NCBI GenBank assembly: GCA_016931515.1
Contig: JAFGEQ010000023.1
Location: 1 to 64,000, forward strand
Origin: a candidate division CSSED10-310 bacterium
GTDB taxonomy: Bacteria; CSSED10-310
DNA length: 64,000 bases
Reading direction: 5' to 3'
This document shows, piece after piece, positions 51,650 through 59,776 of the stretch. Position 1 is the first letter of the stretch; the number at the start of each line of letters is the position of its first letter. The notes beneath the pieces were generated by a model. That model saw nothing but the letters and a program-made list of their open reading frames with translations, made no database searches and was not told the DNA's origin. The position numbers were made by a program, and so were the translations under genes.

Positions 51650-53368
51650 ATGAGCAAAATGGTTACGCATTTCATCGGCAAGTTGTTTCCCCTCTTTGGA
51701 CAGGTCAGGAACTATAACCGGGATCTCTTTCGGGGAGATCTGTTTGCAGGACTGACGGTCGCCGTCATGTTGATTCCCCAATCGATGGCCTATGCAATGC
51801 TCGCAGGATTACCACCGGTCACCGGTTTATACGCATCCACAATTCCGCTGTTGATTTATGCCTTGTTTGGAACATCACGACAACTAGCTGTCGGCCCGGT
51901 TGCGCTGGTTTCTTTTCTCGTTCTGGAAACGCTATCGAAATCATCCGTTGGTCTATCTACGAGCTACATCGCCCTGGCGTCTCAATTAGCGCTGTTAACA
52001 GGCATAATTCTTTTGATATTGGGTCGGATTCGAGCCGGCGCGGTTGTCAATTATATCTCGAGAGCGGTTGTTTCGGGATTCACGTCAGCAGCCGCCCTGA
52101 TCATCGCCGTCAGCCAATTCGATCAGATCCTGGGCATTCGGGTCTCCCGAACATCAACGTTTTTTTCTTCGCTATCTCAGATATTGACTCACCTCAGAGA
52201 ACTCCAACAGCCGGCCCTGATAACCGGAATTCTGACCATCCTTTTTCTTATCGTCATCAGGCGTCGGCGACCTGACTGGCCGGCTCCGCTGCTGGCGCTG
52301 ATTATATCCACTGCATGTGCATGGTATTTCCGCCTGGATGAGTATGGGTTGGTCATATTGGGATCCATCCCCAGAGGGTTGCCGGCTTTGAGTTTCGTGT
52401 TTCCCGATATGGAGACCTTTGGAATTTTGTTACCGGCAGCTCTGACAATTGCATTTGTCGGGTACATCGAGTCGTATGCAATCGCCCAGTCAATCGCGGT
52501 TCGAAAGCACCGGGATATCGATCCGGATAGAGAAATGATGGCGCTCGGAGCTGCCGACATCGCTGCGGGTTTATTTTCCGGCTATCCCGTGACAGGCGGA
52601 CTGTCCCGAACCGCTGTGAATGATGGTGCCGGAGCCCAAACAGGTCTGGCCGGTATCATCACGTCGCTCTGCATCTCGCTGATATTGCTCTTCCTGACAC
52701 CCTGGTTCTATTACCTGCCTCGTCCAGTGCTGTCGGCAATCGTAATCGTCGCCGTTGCACGTCTTTTTGACGTCACCGAACTGCTCCGTCTCTACGCTTT
52801 GAAACGAGCAGACGGAATTACATGGCTGGCAACTTTTATCGCGACGCTGATCGGCGGTGTCGAAACAGGAATCCCTGTAGGAGTCATTCTGTCACTCCTG
52901 CTGTTTATCAGGCGAAGCGCGCATCCACATATCGCGGAACTCGGATTTTGTCGGGAGCGGAATGATTTTCTGAATATTCGACGATTTCCGATGTTGAAGC
53001 GCTATCCGGACACCATCCTTCTGAGAGTCGATTCATCCGTTTACTTCGCGAACACCGGTTTTATCCGCAGATATATAGAGCGTTTGATCGCGGAACGTCC
53101 GGAGACTCACCTCGTTATTCTTGATTTCGAAGGTGTCAACGACATGGATGCTGTTGCTGTATCCATGATGGAAAATCTGATCGACGATTATGATCACAGG
53201 GGCATCGACTTTGCTTTCGCACGAATCAAAGGACCGGTCAGAGATATTCTGACTCGTGCCGGATGGGATCGCAAATACAGTTTCAGCATACGTTTCCGGA
53301 CGATCCGGCAAATTCTGGACGATCTGGAGATAAATACAGGTAACGGATCGGAACAGGCGTCACAGTGA
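51650..53368 (+). CDS. SulP-family anion transporter with STAS domain
   Basis: 572 residues; inner-membrane anion transporter of the SLC26/SulP family, usually sulfate or bicarbonate. The ATG 51650 overlaps AGGA, so ATG 51659 (MVTHFIGKLF), eight bases downstream of AGGA, may be the true start. The core is about 11-12 helices with the family signatures: DLFAGLTVAVMLIPQSMAYAMLAGLPPVTGLYAS (first core segment, given here in pieces: GLTVAVMLIPQSMAYA then GLPPVTGLYAS), GYPVTGGLSRTAVNDGAGAQT, and GVETGIPVGVILSL. The cytosolic STAS domain (about 440-555) contains ILRVDSSVYFANTGFIR-like strand and VILDFEGVNDMDAVAV-type stretch, the usual NTP-binding-like region. It is divergent from the peroxiredoxin operon. 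The substrate is not fixed by sequence. Confidence 0.93.
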   Translation: MSKMVTHFIGKLFPLFGQVRNYNRDLFRGDLFAGLTVAVMLIPQSMAYAMLAGLPPVTGLYASTIPLLIYALFGTSRQLAVGPVALVSFLVLETLSKSSVGLSTSYIALASQLALLTGIILLILGRIRAGAVVNYISRAVVSGFTSAAALIIAVSQFDQILGIRVSRTSTFFSSLSQILTHLRELQQPALITGILTILFLIVIRRRRPDWPAPLLALIISTACAWYFRLDEYGLVILGSIPRGLPALSFVFPDMETFGILLPAALTIAFVGYIESYAIAQSIAVRKHRDIDPDREMMALGAADIAAGLFSGYPVTGGLSRTAVNDGAGAQTGLAGIITSLCISLILLFLTPWFYYLPRPVLSAIVIVAVARLFDVTELLRLYALKRADGITWLATFIATLIGGVETGIPVGVILSLLLFIRRSAHPHIAELGFCRERNDFLNIRRFPMLKRYPDTILLRVDSSVYFANTGFIRRYIERLIAERPETHLVILDFEGVNDMDAVAVSMMENLIDDYDHRGIDFAFARIKGPVRDILTRAGWDRKYSFSIRFRTIRQILDDLEINTGNGSEQASQ

Positions 53369-53515
53369 ATCAACGGCAGCAACTGGAAAATCCCTTTTTC
53401 ACCAGGGTGGTGGGACCATCTGGATAAATATCCATCAACCTGCGTATAATGATAACGTTCACGCAGAACAGGGATTTGAGAAAATGAAGAACAGATTCGG
53501 TTCAAGGAGGTCAAA

Positions 53516-54262
53516 ATGACGAATGTTCAGGAGAAGAAGGGCTTAAGCCCGTTGGCATGGGTTGGAATCGGGTGCGGAGCCATCCTGTTGATTGCACTCG
53601 TGGTTGTGTTTGCAGGAGGTGTGTTTGTAGCCCATAAAATGAAGGATGTAGCCGGTGATTTCAAAGAGAATCCGGAAATGGCTGCAGCAAGATTGATCGT
53701 CCGTATGAATCCTGAAATTGAGGAAGTGGACCACGATGAGGACGCCGGAACAATCACTATTCGGGAGAAAAAGACCGGGAAAACCGTCACTGCCAATTTC
53801 GAGGACATCAAGGAAGGGAAAATGACCTTGCGTGGAGAAAATGGCGAAACGATTACGTTCGATGCAGATAAAAACGGCGAAGGCGGTTCGATGAAAGTGA
53901 CATCCGAAGAGGGTAGCTGGGAGATGGCGAGCGGGACACAAGCCGAAGATGTTCCGGATTGGATTCCGTTACCGGATGGAGTGGCACCTGGCGGTCATAC
54001 AAGTATGAAATCCGACGATGGAATCGCCGGCGGATTGATGATAAAAAGCAACGATTCTATTGAAACCGTCATGAATTTTTATCAGTCGGAATTGGACGGG
54101 AACGGATTCCAGACAACAACGCATAAGATAACCGGTGACTCGGGTGATAGCGCAGTCGTATCGGGAATCAGCGAAAGTACCGGAAGATCCGTCACGGTCT
54201 CGATCAGCAAAGAAGAAGAGACGACAATTTGCAGCATCACCTATTCCGAGAAAATGAAGTAG
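53516..54262 (+). CDS. Single-pass membrane protein of unknown function
   Basis: 248 residues, ATG after TTCAAGGAGGTCAAA, an excellent ribosome site, so strong translation is likely. One membrane helix near the N-terminus (about 14-37: WVGIGCGAILLIALVVVFAGGVFV), then a charged helix (KMKDVAGDFKENPEMAAARLIVRMNP) and a beta-rich domain with alternating strands (GTITIREKKTGKTVTANFEDI, GKMTLRGENGETITFDADK). The last half (WIPLPDGVAPGGHTSMKSDDG, then VMNFYQSELDGNGFQTTT) is like secreted domains that read a value and its change over concentration, found in environmental bacteria, but I recognise no named family. It sits alone between the SulP gene and the convergent Pho cluster. Export orientation is outward or periplasmic. 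Confidence 0.8.
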   Translation: MTNVQEKKGLSPLAWVGIGCGAILLIALVVVFAGGVFVAHKMKDVAGDFKENPEMAAARLIVRMNPEIEEVDHDEDAGTITIREKKTGKTVTANFEDIKEGKMTLRGENGETITFDADKNGEGGSMKVTSEEGSWEMASGTQAEDVPDWIPLPDGVAPGGHTSMKSDDGIAGGLMIKSNDSIETVMNFYQSELDGNGFQTTTHKITGDSGDSAVVSGISESTGRSVTVSISKEEETTICSITYSEKMK

Positions 54263-54323
54263 CTAACTTATAAATGCTTGCGGGACGGAGCGATATTTTC
54301 GGCTGACATTTTAACGTTATCAA

Positions 54324-55007
54324 TTACATCCCGGCAGCATCGCCATTGCTTTTCTTTCCCTGATGACGGGTGATGCGACCCTCAACCATGTAGATCACTT
54401 CCTCGGCAATATTAGTCGCAAGATCAGCAATTCGCTCCAACTGGTGCGAAATCTCTGTGAATTTAAACAGTATTCCGAATTGGTCGGGATGTTTGACTAC
54501 TTCGGTGCTGACCATTGAATAGATCTCGTGATGCATATTATCGACCACATCATCGGACAGGCAGACTTTTTGTGCCTTTTTTACATCCAGATTGATCAGG
54601 GCATCAAGGCCATCGCTCAGCATGTTTTCCGCGTTATCGGCCATAATCTGCACCGTTTCCGGAATCTCAATCCCCTGATACTGTGCAAAGGTATCGGCTC
54701 GATAGGCGATATTGACAGCCTGGTCGCCGATACGCTCCAAGTCATTGTTAATCTTCAGAATAGCGATAAGAAAGCGTAAATCCTGTGCCACGGGTTGATA
54801 CAACGCCAGGAGTTTCAGGCACTCCTCCTCGAGTTCAACCTCCGCCTCATCTATTTTTCTGTCCCGGTGTATCACTTCCCGCGCCATGTCGCCATCACGG
54901 TTTGTCAGCGATTTGACTGCCATGACAACGCTTTCCTCGACATAGGCGCTAAGCGAAAGAATTCGGGTTTTGATTTTCTCTATCTCCCGGATGAAATGCA
55001 GTGTCAT
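54324..55007 (-). CDS. phoU: Phosphate signalling protein PhoU
   Basis: 227 residues, normal length. Two three-helix bundles, each with the family metal-site patterns: FIREIEKIKTRILSL and DRKIDEAEVELEEECLKLLAL in the first, and NNDLERIGDQAVNIAYR and EISHQLERIADLATNIAEEVIYMV in the second (E/DxxxD motifs binding Fe clusters). It is the negative regulator linking PstSCAB to PhoR. ATG 55007 follows GGGAGGG. The last gene of the pho/pst cluster, 22 bases after pstB. Confidence 0.97.
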   Translation of the reverse strand: MTLHFIREIEKIKTRILSLSAYVEESVVMAVKSLTNRDGDMAREVIHRDRKIDEAEVELEEECLKLLALYQPVAQDLRFLIAILKINNDLERIGDQAVNIAYRADTFAQYQGIEIPETVQIMADNAENMLSDGLDALINLDVKKAQKVCLSDDVVDNMHHEIYSMVSTEVVKHPDQFGILFKFTEISHQLERIADLATNIAEEVIYMVEGRITRHQGKKSNGDAAGM

Positions 55008-55028
55008 GGTACCCTCCCGATCTATATT

Positions 55029-55802
55029 CTATCCAAAACGACCCGTGATGTAATCCTCGGTCTGTTTAAGTTGCGGCCGGGTGAACAGAACATCGGTTTT
55101 CCCGATCTCAATCAGCTTTCCGATATAAAAGAATGCGGTGATATCAGATACGCGAGCCGCCTGCTGCATATTATGAGTTACAATAATGATCGTATATTTT
55201 TTTTTCAGTTCAACAATGAGTTCCTCTATCTTCTGCGTTGCGATCGGATCCAAAGCGGACGCCGGTTCATCCATTAACAGTACATCCGGTTCTATCGCCA
55301 AAGCGCGTGCAATACATACCCGCTGTTGCTGACCGCCCGACAATCCCAGAGCGGATTGATTCAGCCGATCTTTAACTTCATCCCAGACAGCAGCAGCTTT
55401 CAAACTCATTTCCACTCGATCGCGGATTTCCTTACGGTCCCGTAGACCGTTGATTTTCAAACCATACGCCACATCATTGAAGATGCTCTTCGGGAACGGA
55501 TTCGGTCTCTGGAAAACCATCCCGATCCGTCTCCGCACTCGCACCACATCGACAGTCGGATTATAAATGTTTTCCTTCTCAAACAGGATCTCACCCCGCA
55601 CCTGTGTTCCAGGAATAATATCATTCATCCGGTTCAGGGTTCTGAGAAGAGTACTTTTCCCGCAGCCGGATGGTCCGATCAACGCAGTAACCTCATTGGC
55701 CATAAAGTCGATCGTGATATTGTAGAGAGCCTGTTGTCGGCCGTAAAAAAAATCCAGGTTTTTAACCGAGATTTTCACTGTTCTTTGAGGATCCTGCATC
55801 AT
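55029..55802 (-). CDS. pstB: Phosphate ABC transporter ATP-binding protein
   Basis: 257 residues; ATPase driving high-affinity phosphate uptake. Walker [11 protein letters not shown] loop [14 protein letters not shown], signature [18 protein letters not shown], Walker [14 protein letters not shown] and switch [12 protein letters not shown] are all present; the Pst-type insert [20 protein letters not shown] is diagnostic of PstB. Three in-frame ATGs: 55820 (overlaps pstA stop by 8 bases, poor ribosome site), 55802 and 55799 (both after AAGGAGTC). I chose 55802. pstA lies directly upstream. Confidence 0.97.
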   Translation of the reverse strand: MMQDPQRTVKISVKNLDFFYGRQQALYNITIDFMANEVTALIGPSGCGKSTLLRTLNRMNDIIPGTQVRGEILFEKENIYNPTVDVVRVRRRIGMVFQRPNPFPKSIFNDVAYGLKINGLRDRKEIRDRVEMSLKAAAVWDEVKDRLNQSALGLSGGQQQRVCIARALAIEPDVLLMDEPASALDPIATQKIEELIVELKKKYTIIIVTHNMQQAARVSDITAFFYIGKLIEIGKTDVLFTRPQLKQTEDYITGRFG

Positions 55803-55812
55803 GACTCCTTGA

Positions 55813-56673
55813 TTATCCATGCCTTCGTCGGATTCTGGCCCTGATTATTATAGCAAGCGCATTGACACCCAGAACCAGGCTGATCAGTACCAGTGCCGTT
55901 CCATACTGGATCGGACGTGTTTTCGAAATATGTGTCCCTGCAGTCGCAAGCACATAGATATGATAAGGCAATGCCATCACTTCGTGAAATACCGATGTGG
56001 GGATTACTTTCGTATAAAATGCCGCCGCAGTGAACATAATTGGCGCGGTTTCTCCCGCAGCACGCCCGACACCCAGAATTGATCCGGTCAGGATTCCCGG
56101 AAGAGCAGCCGGTAAAACGACGTTTTTAATGGTCTGCCATCGGGTCGCACCCAGGGCGAGTGATGCCTCCCGATACGTCATCGGAACGGCCTTTAAGGCT
56201 TCCTCCGATGCGCCGATTATAACGGGGAGAATCAAAATCCCGAGAGTCAGACTCCCGGACAGAATACATGAACCGAATCCGAAACTGACGACGAATACCG
56301 CTAATCCGAACAAGCCGAACACAACAGAGGGAATACCCGCCAGGCTATTGATGCCGAACCGAATAATCCGGATGATACGCCCGTTCCGTGCATATTCATT
56401 CAAATAGATAGCCGACGACACGCCCAGGGGAAAAGCAACGATGACTGCTCCAATAACAAGGTAAAGCGTCCCGATAATGGCCGGAAAGATACCGCCTGTC
56501 GTCATGGAATCCCGGGGTTCATCCGTTAAAAACTGCCATGAGATGACACCCAAACCACGAAACACAACAAAGCCCACAACAGCAAACATCGATGCCAGGA
56601 TGATGATCATTGACAGACGAATTAACGCTAATCCTAAAAATTCCGTTATTTTTCGACGAACCATCCGATCCAT
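55813..56673 (-). CDS. pstA: Phosphate ABC transporter permease PstA
   Basis: 286 residues, six predicted helices. The first helix lies near residues 12-39, and the large periplasmic loop contains [22 protein letters not shown]. The coupling-helix EAA-type motif reads [27 protein letters not shown], followed by [13 protein letters not shown], the conserved PstA segment. With PstC it forms the membrane channel of the phosphate importer. It starts 2 bases after the pstC stop, so they are translationally coupled. Confidence 0.97.
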   Translation of the reverse strand: MDRMVRRKITEFLGLALIRLSMIIILASMFAVVGFVVFRGLGVISWQFLTDEPRDSMTTGGIFPAIIGTLYLVIGAVIVAFPLGVSSAIYLNEYARNGRIIRIIRFGINSLAGIPSVVFGLFGLAVFVVSFGFGSCILSGSLTLGILILPVIIGASEEALKAVPMTYREASLALGATRWQTIKNVVLPAALPGILTGSILGVGRAAGETAPIMFTAAAFYTKVIPTSVFHEVMALPYHIYVLATAGTHISKTRPIQYGTALVLISLVLGVNALAIIIRARIRRRHG

Positions 56674-56675
56674 GT

Positions 56676-57584
56676 TTACTTGCTCTCCATACGGTATTTC
56701 ATCGAAAGATAGTCCGCCAACAGGTTAAAAGCGAATGTGATGATCAACAGGACAATACCTGTTGCAAACAGCGCATGATAGTGGTCGCTCCTGAATGGCG
56801 CTTCAGCCATCTCGGCGGCAATGGATGCCGGTAACGGGCGGCATGGATCAAAAATACTTCTCGGAATTGCAGCAGCACCTCCGGCAACCATCAGAACAAC
56901 CATGGTTTCTCCAATTGCCCTCGACATTCCCAGAATGACAGCGGTTGAGATGCCGGACAACCCCGCCGGGATAACGACGCGTGTTATTGTTTCCCAGCGG
57001 TTGGCCCCCAAAGCGAATGAGGCTTCTCTTAATGATCGTGGAACGGCATTCAAGGCATCCTCCGAGATGCTGGAAATTGTTGGAACAGCCATGAATGCCA
57101 GCATCAGAGACGCATTAAACACATTCAATCCTAATGGCAGATCGAATACGTCTTGAAGAAAAGGAGCCACTATCACCATCCCGAAAAATCCCATTACCAC
57201 CGATGGAATCGAGGCGAGCAATTCAATCGTTGGCTTTATAAACTCCTTTACCCTGTGAGCGGCGATTTCCGATACATAGACAGCCGACATTAATCCGATC
57301 GGTACTGCGATAATTGAGGACAGAAAGGTTACTATCATCGACCCCACGATCATCGGCCAGATACCGAATACCGGATTGGCGTCCGTCGGATACCATAATG
57401 TTCCGAAAATGAAATCCGATATGGAGACTTTTTCAAAGATCGGCATTCCTTCGCGAAACAGGAAGAGAAACACAAAGAAAACAACCGTGATGGACATCAG
57501 GGATAGAATCAGAAATGTATTCCTGATAAACCATTCGATCGTCGTCCGGCTGAATCTTGATTGTTTTTGAAAGGATTCCGTCAA
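56676..57584 (-). CDS. pstC: Phosphate ABC transporter permease PstC
   Basis: 302 residues, about six helices. TTG start at 57584 (preceded by GAGAGG six bases upstream), an unusual start in this operon; no better ATG is in frame. The channel-forming partner of PstA: the first periplasmic loop has FGTLWYPTDANPVFGIWPMIVG and the EAA-type motif is SFALGANRWETITRVVIPAGLSGI, followed by GMSRAIGETMVVLMVAGGAA, typical of PstC. The gap of 106 bases to pstS holds a strong hairpin. Confidence 0.96.
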   Translation of the reverse strand: MTESFQKQSRFSRTTIEWFIRNTFLILSLMSITVVFFVFLFLFREGMPIFEKVSISDFIFGTLWYPTDANPVFGIWPMIVGSMIVTFLSSIIAVPIGLMSAVYVSEIAAHRVKEFIKPTIELLASIPSVVMGFFGMVIVAPFLQDVFDLPLGLNVFNASLMLAFMAVPTISSISEDALNAVPRSLREASFALGANRWETITRVVIPAGLSGISTAVILGMSRAIGETMVVLMVAGGAAAIPRSIFDPCRPLPASIAAEMAEAPFRSDHYHALFATGIVLLIITFAFNLLADYLSMKYRMESK

Positions 57585-57627
57585 ACTTGACCTCTCATCA
57601 ATAACCGTTAATCATTCAAGGGATTAT

Positions 57628-57663
57628 GCCGGACAGGAGATCCTGCTGAATTCCCTGTCCGGC
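57628..57663 (-). promoter_or_regulatory. Intercistronic hairpin between pstS and pstC
   Basis: Perfect 10-bp stem: GCCGGACAGG (57628-57637) pairs with CCTGTCCGGC (57654-57663), 16-base loop, without T-run on the transcribed strand. Located 27 bases after pstS stop. Such hairpins protect the upstream mRNA from exonucleases or partly terminate, giving more PstS than permease. Confidence 0.65.
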
Positions 57664-57690
57664 CTGAGTTTCAGATATCGCTCTGCCCGA

Positions 57691-58506
57691 CTAGTCCAAT
57701 TTGTAAATCGGAACGAATCCCTCTTTTTTAACCAGAGTCTGTCCCTGGGGACTGACGAGGTAATTCAGGAAACGCATGGCATCACCGGTCGGCCATCCAT
57801 TCGTGAACATAAACAGTTCTCGAGACACGGGGAAGGAACCGTCCAAAGCAGTATCGGCTGTTGCAATAATTCCTTCAACCGTCAGCCCTTTAAGATCGTC
57901 ATTGAGGTATCCTATCCCGACATATCCGATAGCATATTGGTTTCCGGCGACGAGCTGAGCCACCGCCCCATTGGAAGCCTGCAAAAGGGCATTCGGGAAC
58001 ACGCGATCGGCTTTAAGCACTTTTTCACTCCATACTTCATAGGTTCCGGAGCTTGTATCACGTGAGACGACAACGATTTTCCTGTCCATCCCACCCACAT
58101 CTTTCCAGTTGGTGACGGTCCCCGTATAGATATCCTTTAATTGGGCCAATGTCAGATTACTCACGGGATTATCCTTATGAGTGACAGGGACCACGCAGTC
58201 CAATGCAATCCGATGAGGAACCATTATAACCTGTTTTTCGTTCGCCATGGTGACTTCTTTGTCTTTAACAAAGCGGGAGGACGTCGCAATATCGCATGAT
58301 CCGTCTATAATCGCTTTGATGCCGTTTCCGGAACCGCCGCCGGAGACCGAGATATTTACATCCGGATTGGATTTCATGAACTCTTCAGCCGCAGCCTGTG
58401 CTATCGGTAGAACGGTGGTTGAACCGGTGATGACAACATTACCGGCGAAGATGGTTCCCATACTGAGAGCTGCGCAACATATCGCTACAAGAAATTGCTT
58501 ACTCAT
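57691..58506 (-). CDS. pstS: Phosphate-binding protein PstS
   Basis: 271 residues from ATG 58506 after GAAAGGAAAGATT; the frame continues to 58536 with no signal. Periplasmic high-affinity phosphate receptor. Signal peptide ends near FAG/NVV. Phosphate-contacting segments are intact: GSTTVLPIAQAAAEEFM, VSGGGSGNGIKAIIDG and SRDTSSGTYEVWSEKVL. ATSSRFVKDKE supplies the remaining ligand loop. Short form of PstS (about 270 residues, as in non-enteric bacteria). It lies 36 bases after the porin gene and before pstC. Confidence 0.97.
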   Translation of the reverse strand: MSKQFLVAICCAALSMGTIFAGNVVITGSTTVLPIAQAAAEEFMKSNPDVNISVSGGGSGNGIKAIIDGSCDIATSSRFVKDKEVTMANEKQVIMVPHRIALDCVVPVTHKDNPVSNLTLAQLKDIYTGTVTNWKDVGGMDRKIVVVSRDTSSGTYEVWSEKVLKADRVFPNALLQASNGAVAQLVAGNQYAIGYVGIGYLNDDLKGLTVEGIIATADTALDGSFPVSRELFMFTNGWPTGDAMRFLNYLVSPQGQTLVKKEGFVPIYKLD

Positions 58507-58542
58507 AATCTTTCCTTTCACTCTGGGCTGATTCAATCAGAA

Positions 58543-59622
58543 TCAGAATTTAAAATTCAGATCAATCTGAAGATCTTTGTAATCTGATGACGACCCATCA
58601 AGGCCGATGTCATCCATAAAGTAAGACACTGCCGTGCTGACATTTTTCGCCAAGCCGAGAGCGAATGAGACATTGTGGCCTTTTCCGTTTGTACCGCCGC
58701 CGATGAAGTCGGAGTGACTGAATGCGCCGACCACCGCATCCGATTCCAGTCGCCGGTAGTTGTATTTCAGCTGCCAGCTCATGGCGTCCTTAACCTTGCC
58801 GATGCTGATACCTGCCAGATAACCGGTATCATCATCCTCCGCTTCAGTGTTAACTGCATAATGACCATATAGATTCAGTGGAACATTACCGACCTTTGCA
58901 CTGACCACGAGGTATGCTTCCGCGATTGAATAATCCATCGTGTAATACCCATCCTCATCCAGGCTGTTTCCTTTGCCGCCTGCTCCGTAAGGTCCATATC
59001 CCTCCTGATTGATGTACTGGTAATAGCCGCCACCGAGATCCAGCTTGGCATTTCCGATCGGAATCCTGACACCCAACTGCCCCGCAGCCAGATAACCATC
59101 ATCCGTATCGGTCTTGCGCTCATCGACGATCAGATATGCAGCATTTACATAGACTTTGACATCGGACTGCGATTCGAACATCACAGAGATCCCTTCAGGA
59201 TTCAAATCGCCATCCCAAATCAATTCCGAACCTCCGGGCAACAAGAAGGGGGTCTTGCTTTTACCGGCATAGAATTTTAGCATCTCTGTTGCTTTCCATT
59301 CAGCATATGCCAGGTTCAAATTGATCGACTTGGCGGAAAAACTGTGTGACAAATCCTGATTGGTGGACGTCGGGTCATCTGCACCGGTTGCAAGCTGGAT
59401 ATGAATTTTCACTCCCTCAACCACTTCTGCAGAAACACCCAGACGGGTTCGAATCCGATGTCGGTCTCTGTCTTCTGAACCTTCCTTTTCCGTGCTGGCA
59501 TAACGATATCTAAGATCGCCATTCAACGAAAATGTATCGGTCCAGGCTGCATGCGTTCCAATAACGCCTCCCAGCAATGCGACTGTTATTAACCCTGAGA
59601 TCAGTTTGCCTCTAAAGATCAT
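58543..59622 (-). CDS. Outer-membrane porin in the Pho cluster
   Basis: 359 residues from ATG 59622, following AGGAGGTAATTCA; the longer frame to 59676 is unlikely. Signal peptide ends near THAA/WTD. The rest alternates polar and aromatic residues in strand-like patterns (DLRYRYASTEKEG, HRIRTRLGVSAEV, LNLAYAEWKATEMLKFYAGK, AEAYLVVSAKVGNVPLNLYGHY), ending DLQIDLNFKF with a terminal Phe, as in outer-membrane barrels. It fits bacterial putative-porin families. Its place between phoR and pstS predicts a phosphate-starvation porin, functionally like PhoE or OprP, although I see no specific binding-site evidence. The loop GQEGYGPYGAGGKG-like Gly-rich stretch (near residue 225) may line the channel. 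Confidence 0.85.
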   Translation of the reverse strand: MIFRGKLISGLITVALLGGVIGTHAAWTDTFSLNGDLRYRYASTEKEGSEDRDRHRIRTRLGVSAEVVEGVKIHIQLATGADDPTSTNQDLSHSFSAKSINLNLAYAEWKATEMLKFYAGKSKTPFLLPGGSELIWDGDLNPEGISVMFESQSDVKVYVNAAYLIVDERKTDTDDGYLAAGQLGVRIPIGNAKLDLGGGYYQYINQEGYGPYGAGGKGNSLDEDGYYTMDYSIAEAYLVVSAKVGNVPLNLYGHYAVNTEAEDDDTGYLAGISIGKVKDAMSWQLKYNYRRLESDAVVGAFSHSDFIGGGTNGKGHNVSFALGLAKNVSTAVSYFMDDIGLDGSSSDYKDLQIDLNFKF

Positions 59623-59714
59623 TGAATTACCTCCTTCTAAATCCAAATTGCCTTCACCATGAATGCGTCTGAACACCCAGTTAGCGTTCAGCTGATGACA
59701 CCGGAATCTATTAC

Positions 59715-59729
59715 ATGGGTATTACCCAT
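59715..59729. promoter_or_regulatory. 15-bp palindrome between phoR and the porin gene
   Basis: ATGGGTA-T-TACCCAT, a perfect 7-bp inverted repeat with a one-base centre, 48 bases after the phoR stop and 92 before the porin start. Placed to act as operator for the porin-pst part of the cluster; too short and T-free to be a classical terminator. It does not resemble the direct-repeat Pho box. Confidence 0.45.
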
Positions 59730-59776
59730 CTGTGTGCAGTTTGTTTGATTTGTGTTAGACTCAAAACTATCTGATG

